Source of the DNA: Streptococcus halotolerans
Lineage (GTDB): Bacteria > Bacillota > Bacilli > Lactobacillales > Streptococcaceae
DNA length: 64,000 nt
Direction of reading: 5' to 3'
NCBI RefSeq assembly: GCF_001598035.1
Contig: NZ_CP014835.1
Coordinates: 248,001 to 312,000 of the forward strand
In this document: positions 1-11,400 of the stretch, piece by piece
How positions within the stretch are numbered: the stretch's first letter is position 1
Layout of the letters: each line of letters starts with the position of its first letter
Made by a program: the position numbers and the translations under genes
The notes under the pieces: model-generated
Database searches by the model: none
Told to the model about the DNA's origin: nothing
What the model saw: the letters and a program-made list of their open reading frames with translations, nothing else

Positions 1-1
1 A

Positions 2-1318
2 CAAGAGGAAAAAAATAGTGCCCGTGTTAAACATGCATTGGACCTGTATGAAGAGCTGCAACGCTCTATTAACGAAAATAGTGATAATTATGGCGCAACC
101 ATGCCGGAGATTGAAAAGCAATTAAAAAATATTGAGACAGAATTTTCACAATTTGTGACACTCAATTCTTCAGGCGATCCTGTGGAAGCAGCAGCACTTT
201 TAGAAAAAGCAGAAGAACATACGATTGCTTTGGGACAGATTTCTGAAAAAATTCCTGCTATCGTTACTAAACTGGAAGATGATTTTCCTGATCAGTTGGA
301 TGATTTAGAGAATGGTTATGCAAGACTTCTTGAAGAGAACTACCACTTTAAAGAGAAAAATATTGAAATTCGTTTCCAAAATATTCGAGACTCTATTCGT
401 TCAACATCAAATGGGTTAATTAGTTTAGATCTTGATCAAGCTAATGAAGATAATGAGGATATCCAAGAACGTATTAATCAACTTTATGATATCTTTGAAC
501 GTGAGATTGAAGCTCATGGAAAAGTTGTTAAAAACAGTAAGATTATTCCCGATTATTTGGCTCATGCCAAAGCTAACAATGTGCAGCTTAATAATGAGTT
601 AAATCGTCTATCTAAAAAATATATCTTGAATGATGGTCAAAGTGTCAATATTCGTCATTTTTCAGAAGAACTTAATATTATTGAAGAGAAGATTTTGCCG
701 GATATCATCAATCTTGAAGAACAAGAGCAGCCTTTTTCATTGCTTGAAGGGCGCTTAGAAGAAGCTTTAAAGACATTAGCACGTATTGAGAATTCTCAAT
801 TAGAAGTTGCTGAAGAATTAGAATCAGTAGAACGCACAGAAGCAACAGCACGTGAAAAGTTAGATTATTATATTAATAAGCTTCATATGATTAAACGTTA
901 TATGGAAAAACGTCATTTACCAGGCATTCCTCAAGAGTTTCTGAGTGTTTTCTTTACAGCAAGTGCGCAATTAGAAGCCTCGATGGAGGAGCTAAGTCGA
1001 GGTCGCATCCATGTTGAAACGGTTGCACGTATGACTGAATCCGCAACAGCTTCGTTGGATATGCTGGAAGATACAACTTATCGTGTCGTTCAAAATGCAG
1101 CCTTAACAGAACAGTTGCTCCAATACTCAAATCGCTACCGTAGTTTCGAACCAGGCGTTCAAAGTAGTTTCGAACATTCGTTAAAACTTTTCGAGCAGGA
1201 TTATGATTACCAAGGTTCTTTTGAAGAAATTTCATATGCCTTAGAGACAGTTGAACCAGGCGTAACAGACCGTTTTGTAAACTCTTACGAAAAAACACGT
1301 GAAGAAATTTTATTATAA
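2..1318 (+). CDS. ezrA: EzrA, septation ring formation regulator (3' part)
   Basis: This is the C-terminal about 438 residues of EzrA; the frame is open from base 2, so the start lies left of the window (the family is usually about 570 residues). EzrA is a membrane-anchored, spectrin-like protein that restrains FtsZ ring assembly at the division site. What is visible is a long alpha-helical, heptad-rich protein with almost no Pro or Gly, matching the cytoplasmic coiled-coil part; the N-terminal membrane anchor is outside the window. It ends in a bidirectional terminator shared with the convergent Nudix gene. Identification rests on overall sequence character and on its place upstream of eno. 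Confidence 0.88.
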   Translation, partial: QEEKNSARVKHALDLYEELQRSINENSDNYGATMPEIEKQLKNIETEFSQFVTLNSSGDPVEAAALLEKAEEHTIALGQISEKIPAIVTKLEDDFPDQLDDLENGYARLLEENYHFKEKNIEIRFQNIRDSIRSTSNGLISLDLDQANEDNEDIQERINQLYDIFEREIEAHGKVVKNSKIIPDYLAHAKANNVQLNNELNRLSKKYILNDGQSVNIRHFSEELNIIEEKILPDIINLEEQEQPFSLLEGRLEEALKTLARIENSQLEVAEELESVERTEATAREKLDYYINKLHMIKRYMEKRHLPGIPQEFLSVFFTASAQLEASMEELSRGRIHVETVARMTESATASLDMLEDTTYRVVQNAALTEQLLQYSNRYRSFEPGVQSSFEHSLKLFEQDYDYQGSFEEISYALETVEPGVTDRFVNSYEKTREEILL

Positions 1319-1320
1319 CC

Positions 1321-1352
1321 AAAAAACGAAGTATCGATTACTTCGTTTTTTC
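1321..1352. terminator. Bidirectional terminator between ezrA and the Nudix gene
   Basis: An A-run, the stem AACGAAGTA / TACTTCGTT and a T-run form a symmetrical intrinsic terminator. It overlaps the last codons of the convergent Nudix gene, which ends at 1338, so it can stop transcription from both sides. Confidence 0.85.
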
Positions 1353-1856
1353 TAATGTCCATTTTCCAGTGTTAATAAAACGTTCGATAAGCTCTTTTTG
1401 TTTAGGAATGATAAGATTTTTTTCGCAAAAAATGTCTAACTCTGCTAAGGGAACCCACTTATAGGCAGTTGTTTCTCCTGCTTGCAAAGTAATATCCTCT
1501 AATTCTCCTTGATAGATAGCGTGGTAATGATGATAGATTGAAAACTGTTTGGGCTCGATTTTTTGACCAATAAAGTCAAAAAAATCAAGGGCTAAACCTG
1601 TTTCTTCAAGAACTTCTCGTTTGATAGCATCTAGAGAAATCTCTCCTTTTAAAGCAGACCCTCCGGCGCTTGCTTCATAGTAATTAGGGTATGTGGGTTT
1701 ATCAGAATCTCTTTTCATAAAAAGAATACTACCATTAGTCGATTGAACGATGCATTCAACAACAAGGTGGAAAAGACCCTCGGGAATGATTTGTCCCCTA
1801 GTTAGTATCTGACCAGTTTTTGTTACAGTTTCATCATAGGCATCCCAAAATTCCAT
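1338..1856 (-). CDS. Nudix hydrolase, IDI-like/YfcD type
   Basis: A 172-residue Nudix protein. The complete Nudix box G-x5-E-x7-REVxEETG is present at about residues 66-88 (from GGSALKGE to REVLEETGL), so the Mg-binding Glu residues are intact. Nudix enzymes hydrolyse nucleoside diphosphates linked to another group; this size and the N-terminal WDAYDE stretch resemble the IDI-like/YfcD branch, for which the substrate is uncertain. It is convergent with ezrA and lies 49 bases downstream of the DUF1694 gene on the same strand, so the two may be co-transcribed. There is a Shine-Dalgarno-like AGGAAC before the ATG. Family certain, substrate unknown. Confidence 0.85.
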   Translation of the reverse strand: MEFWDAYDETVTKTGQILTRGQIIPEGLFHLVVECIVQSTNGSILFMKRDSDKPTYPNYYEASAGGSALKGEISLDAIKREVLEETGLALDFFDFIGQKIEPKQFSIYHHYHAIYQGELEDITLQAGETTAYKWVPLAELDIFCEKNLIIPKQKELIERFINTGKWTLEKTK

Positions 1857-1905
1857 GTTTGTTCCTTTCTACAAGGCTTCATTATTTTTTAGAAAAAATC
1901 AATTC

Positions 1906-2361
1906 CTATTTGCCAAAAATACGTTTAAAGATACTTTTTTTTACTTTAGAATCTTTAGAGTTTTTTGCTGTCACTGATGAGTCAAAAAGTGTTAACAGAT
2001 TGGTTTCTTGACGATCAACAGCATGGTCGGTATATATGACAACACCAAAAGGAGAAGTGGTTATTTTTTCTTCTATAATAGTGGCTGATAAGTTTTTTTC
2101 TTTAGCAGTTTTCAAAAAGATCATTTGATTTTCTTCGCTGATTTGAGATGAAATTTTGACTTTAACACTTTTTTTATCTTTAATTTCTTTGTCTAAAGCA
2201 GTCTTGAAAAGCGAAAGTATATTTTTAGCAGAGACATCTTCAATGGATATTGTAGCAAGGACTCTTTCTTTAAAAGTACCAAGGTAATAGCGTTGCTCAT
2301 CTGGATTGAGTACTAGGCCACCCGCTGATCGTTCCATAATTTTTTGGTTCACATCTGTCAT
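1906..2361 (-). CDS. DUF1694 (YueI-like) protein
   Basis: A 151-residue soluble protein. The N-terminal run ERSAGGLVLNPDEQRYYLGT is typical of the DUF1694/YueI family found next to ezrA/eno in streptococci and in other Firmicutes. No catalytic motif is evident and function is unknown. The tail is very basic (SKVKKSIFKRIFGK). It reads away from eno, and its start region faces the eno promoter across about 150 bases. It probably shares a transcript with the downstream Nudix gene. Confidence 0.75.
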   Translation of the reverse strand: MTDVNQKIMERSAGGLVLNPDEQRYYLGTFKERVLATISIEDVSAKNILSLFKTALDKEIKDKKSVKVKISSQISEENQMIFLKTAKEKNLSATIIEEKITTSPFGVVIYTDHAVDRQETNLLTLFDSSVTAKNSKDSKVKKSIFKRIFGK

Positions 2362-2487
2362 TGTTTTCTTCCTTATGTTTTTGTGTTTAAGTTTATTGTA
2401 CTATAATTTTCAATTTTTCTGAAAAGATTGTCTTTTGATTTGAAGAAAGTCTTTCATTGTGGTATTATTAACATGTAAAATATTTAA

Positions 2488-3810
<1,323 letters not shown>

Positions 3811-3847
3811 TCTCTTTATGGGATTAAAGGCTTAAAAACCTTAAGAT

Positions 3848-3882
3848 AAAGCACTTTGGGGCATCATCCCAAGGTGCTTTTT
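3848..3882 (+). terminator. eno terminator
   Basis: Stem GCACTTTGGG / CCCAAGGTGC around the loop GCATCAT, followed by TTTTT; a strong intrinsic terminator 38 bases after the eno stop. Confidence 0.9.
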
Positions 3883-3971
3883 AGAATTTATTGCTCTTTG
3901 TACTCCCCTAATGAAAATTAGGTGTAGTAAGAGGGTAATCCAAGAGGGGTTACCCCTTATAAATTATTGAT

Positions 3972-4001
3972 AGCTGTTTCATAATTTGAGACAGCTTTTT
4001 T
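3972..4001 (+). terminator. Second terminator-like hairpin downstream of eno
   Basis: AGCTGTTTC and GAGACAGCT pair (one mismatch) around ATAATTT and are followed by seven Ts. A smaller GGGGT/ACCCC hairpin lies just upstream near 3944-3958. Possible backup terminators or remnants of a lost gene. Bases 4002-4300 hold nothing I recognise. Confidence 0.5.
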
Positions 4002-4303
4002 GCATTTTAGATTGGTAGCCAGAATACACCCGTAGAGTCAATGGTAGGACCTTTTCGTGATGGGTTGCTCGTGATTTAGTAATAACCGAATAATGTCGCA
4101 TTTCTCTTAGACTGATTTTGAACTTCTTTTGGACACATAAAAACTACCTTTATAGTGTATAGTAAATTGTTGTTTTTTTATATTGGGAGTAAATCACTTT
4201 TGACCGAGTTTCTGGACGAGTTGTAGTCTAAAAATAACAAGTTGCCGTCTTTTCAGCGGTTCTAAGTTGGAGTTGATTTCCTTCTCAGCCCTTTAAAATG
4301 TTG

Positions 4304-4731
4304 CTAACACTGTTTGTTGATAGTATCAGAAAATGCTTTTATAACAGCTCCACTATCATTGTGAAATAGAATTGTTATTGTCTTTGGATTTGCTGAGACA
4401 GGGTCAATCACTCCGTCTGTATAAAGACGATTATTGAAAGCAGAAACTTTATTGTGGCCTATCTCTTTGGGTATATAATCCATTGTTAAATCATTTAAAA
4501 TATCATGCATTAGCTGATCAGAAAGGCTATCTCTTGTATCATAATGAAGGTGAAAGGTATTTCTGTTGCATTATGCTACCTGACAAATTTCTTTTATTGA
4601 AACTGGTTTTTATTATTATGAGATAGCAGATCTAAATATACCGCTTTAATTTTTTGTTCAGTTCTTGTGGAAATGTAACGTTTTTCTGTATCATTTTTAT
4701 AAAGTGTTTTTTCTTGGCTATTTAAGCGCAT
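4304..4731 (-). pseudogene. TetR/AcrR-family regulator, disrupted
   Basis: Reading the minus strand from ATG at 4731, the frame gives EQKIKAVYLDLLSHNNKN, then needs a one-base shift to continue as VSIKEICQVA, then a stop codon, then CNRNTFHLHYDTRDSLSDQL and on to MHDILNDLTMDYIPKEIG. That is the canonical TetR N-terminal layout (helix 1, helix-turn-helix with the N-R-x-T-F-x-x-H-Y motif, then the ligand domain). With one frameshift and one in-frame stop it cannot be functional. The 68-residue open part at 4304-4510 is the ligand-domain remainder. It lies among IS remnants, suggesting a decayed accessory region. Confidence 0.7.
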
Positions 4732-4737
4732 AATTAT

Positions 4738-4940
4738 TGGTGTTTAATCATTGAGACTGTTATGAATCCAGCGGTGGTTTCTGCAGTGACTATAATTTTT
4801 TGTTTTAAAGGATAATTTGTCCAGTGTACGGAATGTCCCCTGTTGGCTAAACTCCAGTTTGAAGCAACAATCGGTACTTTCAGTCATGACATTGTCATAA
4901 GGATAACCTGTTTGACTTAGTGAACTTCCAATATTTAAAG
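4738..4940 (-). mobile_element. IS3-family transposase remnant (orfB 3' end)
   Basis: On the minus strand a degraded frame reads SLSQTGYPYDNVMTEST, then later NHRWIHNSLND followed by TPI. This matches the C-terminal DDE region of IS3-family OrfB transposases (S-x-S-x-x-G-x-x-Y-D-N-x-x-x-E-S ... Y-N-x-x-R-x-H-x-S-L-x-x-x-x-P), including the catalytic Glu position. Frame breaks interrupt it and no ends or N-terminal part are visible, so it is a dead fragment. It directly abuts the TetR pseudogene start. Confidence 0.65.
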
Positions 4941-5003
4941 TAATTAATTTGAAATTAGTATACTTTGACTAAGAGCAGTTCATTTTAAAGTTTCTGAATT
5001 GTC

Positions 5004-5336
5004 AAATTAAGCTAGACTGATTTATTTTACTCAGAAAAAGATGACAAGGTGCTTGATAGTTTAGAGATTTTCTAGGAATTCTATTTCTCTTATCAGCTAT
5101 AGCAGATAAGACCGTTTGAGAAATATCATTAAAATCCATTTGCTTAGGAAGACCGTGTTGCCTTAATAGACCATTAGAATGCTCGTGTAATCCCCTCTAT
5201 CCTGGGCAACCAAGATCAGCAAAGAAGATGTCAATGTCGTGCTGATCAGAAATGAATTTCCAGCTTCTTGATGGTATACCTCTATCATAACGAGTTCATT
5301 TGTGGTAAGATGCCTTTTTCTGTCTAGTTTAATTTT
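5004..5336 (-). mobile_element. IS30-family element remnant, internally deleted
   Basis: The minus strand reads DIDIFFADLGCPG, a stop, RGLHEHSNGLLRQHGLPKQM, then DFNDISQTVLSAIADKRN and RIPRKSLNYQ, which is the C-terminal DDE region of IS30-family transposases including the catalytic Glu in H-E-H-S-N-G. The opposite end keeps about 20 N-terminal codons (LDRKRHLTTNELVMIEVYH). About 700 bases of middle are missing. The ends are near-inverted repeats: AAATTAAGCTAGAC at 5004 and GTCTAGTTTAATTTT at 5322. It sits immediately upstream of the adhesin promoter and resembles the second copy at 18173-19124. Confidence 0.75.
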
Positions 5337-5349
5337 ACAAATTGGGTAG

Positions 5350-5379
5350 TTGTCGTTATAAATGGCTTTGTGGTAAAAT
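5350..5379 (+). promoter_or_regulatory. Candidate promoter of the SRR adhesin gene
   Basis: TTGTCG at 5350 and an extended -10, TGGTAAAAT (hexamer 5374-5379), are 18 bases apart. An 8-bp palindrome, GTTTTATA-CTTT-TATAAAAC (5388-5407), follows at the expected transcript start. The Shine-Dalgarno TTAGGAGAA precedes a TTG start codon. The -35 half lies at the edge of the IS30 remnant. Confidence 0.5.
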
Positions 5380-5438
5380 AATAGAATGTTTTATACTTTT
5401 ATAAAACGAGAGAGTAACCTTTAGATTAGGAGAAAACG

Positions 5439-8400
5439 TTGAAACGTAAACAATTTAATAAAGACTTTGACGAAGTTAATCGTCGTAGCTATGTCAAAAT
5501 GCACAAAGCGGGCAAGAATTGGGTTAAGACAGTGATGTCTCAACTCAGTCTTTTTCGTGTGGCTGGTAGTGATAAGTCAACTGCTGTTCGAATCAAGAGC
5601 ATGCCGACAGAGAGTCTATCAACGACAAATATGGCGACTCTAAAACTGCTGTTAGCAGCCGGCGCAGTATCTGGTGGAGTAGTGCTTGCGGACACCGCAG
5701 TTCATGCTGATGAAACGACAGAAGCTACTACTGACTCTAGCCAAGGTGCCACCACACAAGGTGATGTTTTTGTTGTGGAAACAATGACAACAGAAGTTGT
5801 TGAAGGACCAGCTGATAAAGAGGCTACTGATACAGAAACACCTGTCGGTTTTGAGTCTAATGAGATATCCTCGTCTATGGCACAATCACAGTCTTTGAGT
5901 GAGAGCCAGTCTATCAGACAATCAGAGAGTTTGTCTGTATCTGAGTCGGTATCTATTTCAGAGTCGGCTTCTACCTCACTATTAGCTTCAACAGCAGCCA
6001 GTGAGAGCATGTCTATAGGAGAAGCTAAAGCAGATACTCCTGTAGTTGTTGAAGATAAAACTAAGTCTACAGAAACAAGTAAGCTTGGGGATGCAGCTGA
6101 CCTTGTTAATCCAGCAGCAGTAACAGATGAGACACCAACAGCAACTGACTCTAAGAGTTCAACAGCAATCGTTACAGATGTTAATAGCAGTTCGTTGGCA
6201 GTAGCGCCATCTGATGTTCAGGCAGCTGAAACATTGGCAACAACTTCTGATGCAGCTAGTACAGGATTGGTAGCAGCAGCAATAACAACACCGACAACAA
6301 AAGAAAAAACAACTGATCAAGGACTTGTTGAAGATGCTAGTTCAGTAACTTCTAATCAAAAACGGGTGGCAGGTGTTGCTTACAAGGTTCAATACGTTGA
6401 TCAAAATGGCAAGGTGATTGCATCAAGTGCTCATATGATTCCTGTTGAGACAACTAATGCCAAGGGAGAAAAGGTTTCTGCTACCATTACAGAATTAGCT
6501 GATTTAAGTAAGATACCGGGATACGTCTTGGCAGACGGTCAAGCGCCGCTTGTAACGCAGACTGTTACAGAAAGTGCCAAAGATACCATCACATTTAAAG
6601 TCATTGAATCGGACAATGCTGTCCTAAAGCCAAGAAGCTATACAGGTTTTAGAGCATCGACGACAGGTACAAAGACGACCTTTACCATCGCTGACTTTAC
6701 CAATGGGGGACGGCAGTACTATTGGTCAGGCGGTGATAGTAATAAACTTTTAAACACTATCGTTGGTGTTACAGGTGTTTATGACTCAGCTACAAAGACG
6801 ATCACTTGGAAAGTTGTTTACGATCCAACTGATGTCTTGAAAACAAACACATGGACGAATACTAGGACAGGTGGTGCCTATACTGGTCTTTATATTGATA
6901 CTAGTAGTGACCCTAATCTAGGTAATCCAACCAATGTCCTTGTTGATGGTCAATCAACAACTGTTGTTTCAGGGTCTAACACTGGAAAAGAATATGTATC
7001 CAAAACAAAATCAACTGGAGTTACGTCCCATGAAATAACTTTCACAACTTCTTATTCAGGTTCAGTTAAGGATTTAGCTACCTTAGGCATAAAAATGATC
7101 GCAGGATCATCAAAAAGTCCTACCTTTTATGAAGATGGTACGAACGAGAAAATTGGACGTTACAACTCACAATCTGCACCATATGTAGTATCGAACAACA
7201 GTGGAGCGACAGCTATTGGTGGTTATCAAGTAAATGGTGTTAACGCAGATGTTATTGATAAAATCGAGTCAGAGTCCGCATCAGTATCGACTTCAGCGTC
7301 AGTTAGTGAAGGATCGACGTCGCAATCAGCAAGTACTTCAAAGTCAATATCAGAGAAATCAGACAGCGAGTCAGTAAGTGCATCGACGTCTAAGTCATTA
7401 TCAGAGAGTACATCAACTGCCAAGTCAGAATCGGTGAGTGCGTCGACGTCTAAGTCATTATCAGAGAGTACATCAACTGCCAAGTCAGAATCGGTGAGTG
7501 CATCGACGTCTAAGTCATTATCAGAGAGTACATCAACTGCCAAGTCAGAATCGGTGAGTGCGTCGACATCTAAGTCATTATCAGAGAGTACATCAACTGC
7601 CAAGTCAGAATCGGTGAGTGCATCGACGTCTAAGTCATTATCAGAGAGTACATCAACAGCCAAGTCAGAATCGGTGAGTGCATCGACATCTAAGTCATTA
7701 TCAGAGAGTACATCAACTGCCAAGTCAGAATCAGTAAGCACGTCTAAGTCAGTTTCAACAAGTGCTTCAGCATCGCTATCTGAAAGTGTTTCAACATCTA
7801 AGTCAGGCTCGACAAGTGCATCTGTTTCAACTTCTGAGTCAACCAGTGCGTCAGTGTCTACGTCAGGCTCAGCAAGCGCCTCCGTAAGTGCATCTGTTTC
7901 AGTTTCCGAGTCAACCAGCGCGTCAGTTTCAGTATTTGAGTCAACAAGCGTGTCAGTGTCTACGTCAGGCTCAGTAAGTGCCTCAGTCTCTGTTTCAGAA
8001 TCGGCCAGTGCGTCTGTTTCCGTTTCCGAGTCAACGAGTGCGTCCGTTTCCGTTTCCGAGTCAACAAGCACCTCAGTGTCTACATCAGGCTCAACAAGTG
8101 CGTCTGTTTCCGTTTCTGAGTCAACCAGCGCGTCAGTGTCCTTATCTGAATCATTAAGTACATCAGTTTCAGCGTCTGAGTCAGCAAGTGCGTCAGTTTC
8201 CGTTTCAGAATCAGCAAGCACCTCAGTGTCTACATCAGGCTCAACAAGTGTGTCTGTCTCAGTTTCAGAATCAGCAAGTGCGTCAGTCTCAGTTTCAGGC
8301 TCAACGAGTGCGTCCGTTTCAGTTTCAGAATCAGCAAGTGCCTCAGTCTCAGTTTCAGAATCAGCAAGTGCGTCAGTTTCCGTTTCTGAGTCAACCAGCG

Positions 8401-11400
8401 CGTCAGTTTCCGTTTCTGAGTCAGCAAGTGCATCTGTTTCAGTTTCCGAGTCAACCAGCGCGTCAGTTTCCGTTTCTGAGTCAGCAAGTGCATCTGTTTC
8501 AGTTTCCGAGTCAACCAGCGTGTCAGTGTCTACGTCAGGCTCAGTAAGTGCGTCCGTTTCCGTTTCAGAATCAGCAAGTGTGTCAGTCTCAGTATCTGAG
8601 TCAACAAGTGCATCTGTTTCAGTTTCCGAGTCAACCAGCGTGTCAGTGTCTACGTCAGGCTCAGTAAGTGCCTCCGTCTCAGTATCTGAGTCAGCAAGTG
8701 CGTCAGTCTCAGTTTCAGAATCAGCAAGCGCCTCCGTCTCAGTATCTGAGTCAGCAAGTGCGTCAGTCTCAGTATCTGAGTCAACCAGCGTGTCCGTTTC
8801 TGTTTCTGAGTCAACGAGTGCGTCCGTTTCAGAATCAGCAAGTGCGTCAGTCTCAGTATCTGAGTCAACAAGTGCGTCAGTCTCAGTATCTGAGTCAACC
8901 AGTGCGTCAGTTTCTGTTTCCGAGTCAACCAGCACCTCAGTGTCTACATCAGGCTCAACAAGTGCGTCAGTCTCAGTTTCAGAATCAGCAAGCGCCTCAG
9001 TCTCAGTATCTGAGTCAGCAAGTGCGTCTGTTTCTGTTTCAGAATCAGCAAGCACCTCCGTTTCAACTTCAGAATCAGCAAGTGCATCTGTTTCTGTTTC
9101 CGAGTCAACCAGTGCGTCAGTCTCAGTTTCAGGCTCAACGAGTGCGTCAGTCTCAGTTTCAGAATCAGCAAGCGCCTCAGTTTCTGTTTCAGAATCAGCA
9201 AGCACCTCCGTCTCAGTTTCAGAATCAGCAAGCGCCTCAGTCTCAGTTTCTGAGTCAACGAGTGCGTCAGTCTCAGTATCTGAGTCAACCAGTGCGTCCG
9301 TTTCTGTTTCAGAATCAGCAAGTGCATCTGTTTCCGAGTCAACCAGTGCGTCAGTCTCAGTTTCAGAATCAGCAAGTGCGTCCGTTTCAGTATCTGAGTC
9401 AACGAGTGCGTCAGTTTCCGAGTCAACAAGCGTGTCAGTGTCTACGTCAGACTCAGCAAGTGCCTCAGTCTCAGTATCTGAGTCAACCAGCGCGTCAGTT
9501 TCTGTTTCTGAGTCAACAAGCACCTCAGTGTCTACATCAGGCTCAACAAGTGCGTCAGTCTCAGTTTCAGAGTCAACCAGTGCGTCCGTTTCTGTTTCAG
9601 AATCAGCAAGTGCATCTGTTTCCGAGTCAACCAGTGCGTCAGTCTCAGTTTCAGAATCAGCAAGTGCGTCCGTTTCAGTATCTGAGTCAACGAGTGCGTC
9701 AGTTTCCGAGTCAACAAGCGTGTCAGTGTCTACGTCAGACTCAGCAAGTGCCTCAGTCTCAGTATCTGAGTCAACCAGCGCGTCAGTTTCTGTTTCTGAG
9801 TCAACAAGCACCTCAGTGTCTACATCAGGCTCAACAAGTGCGTCCGTTTCTGTTTCAGACTCAGCAAGTGCTTCAGTTTCCGTTTCAGAATCAGCAAGCG
9901 CCTCAGTCTCAGTATCTGAGTCAGCAAGTGCGTCCGTTTCTGTTTCAGAATCAGCAAGTGCCTCCGTCTCAGTATCTGAGTCAACGAGTGCGTCAGTTTC
10001 CGAGTCAACCAGCGTGTCAGTGTCTACGTCAGGCTCAACCAGTGCGTCCGTTTCTGTTTCAGACTCAGCAAGTGCGTCAGTCTCAGTTTCAGAATCAGCA
10101 AGCGCCTCCGTCTCAGTATCTGAGTCAGCAAGTGCGTCAGTCTCAGTTTCAGAATCAGCAAGCGCCTCCGTCTCAGTATCTGAGTCAGCAAGTGCGTCAG
10201 TCTCAGTATCTGAGTCAACAAGCGTGTCCGTTTCTGTTTCTGAGTCAACAAGCACCTCAGTGTCTACATCAGGCTCAACAAGTGCGTCTGTCTCAGTATC
10301 TGAGTCAGCAAGTGCATCTGTTTCTGTTTCAGGCTCAGCAAGTGCCTCAGTCTCAGTATCTGAGTCAACGAGTGCGTCCGTTTCTGTTTCAGAATCAGCA
10401 AGTGCATCTGTTTCTGTTTCCGAGTCAACCAGTGGGTCAGTCTCAGTTTCAGAATCAGCAAGTGCGTCAGTTTCTGTTTCCGAGTCAACCAGTGCGTCAG
10501 TCTCAGTATCTGAGTCAACAAGTGCGTCAGTTTCTGTTTCCGAGTCAACCAGCACCTCAGTGTCTACATCAGGCTCAACAAGTGCGTCAGTCTCAGTTTC
10601 AGAATCAGCAAGCGCCTCAGTCTCAGTATCTGAGTCAGCAAGTGCGTCTGTTTCTGTTTCAGAATCAGCAAGCACCTCCGTTTCAACTTCAGAATCAGCA
10701 AGTGCATCTGTTTCTGTTTCCGAGTCAACCAGTGCGTCAGTCTCAGTTTCAGGCTCAACGAGTGCGTCAGTCTCAGTTTCAGAATCAGCAAGCGCCTCAG
10801 TTTCTGTTTCAGAATCAGCAAGCACCTCCGTCTCAGTTTCAGAATCAGCAAGCGCCTCAGTCTCAGTTTCTGAGTCAACGAGTGCGTCAGTCTCAGTATC
10901 TGAGTCAACCAGTGCGTCCGTTTCTGTTTCAGAATCAGCAAGTGCATCTGTTTCCGAGTCAACCAGTGCGTCAGTCTCAGTTTCAGGCTCAACGAGTGCG
11001 TCCGTTTCAGTTTCAGAATCAGCAAGTGCCTCAGTCTCAGTTTCAGAATCAGCAAGTGCGTCAGTTTCCGTTTCTGAGTCAACCAGCACCTCAGTGTCTA
11101 CATCAGGCTCAACAAGTGCGTCAGTTTCTGTTTCCGAGTCAACCAGCACCTCAGTGTCTACATCAGGCTCAACAAGTGCGTCTGTCTCAGTTTCAGAATC
11201 AGCAAGTGCTTCAGTTTCCGTTTCAGAATCAGCAAGCGCCTCAGTGTCTACATCAGGCTCAACAAGTGTGTCTGTCTCAGTTTCAGAATCAGCAAGTGCG
11301 TCAGTTTCTGAGTCAACCAGTGCGTCAGTTTTCGTTTCAGAATCAGCAAGCACCTCAGTGTCTACATCAGGCTCAACAAGTGTGTCTGTCTCAGTATCTG

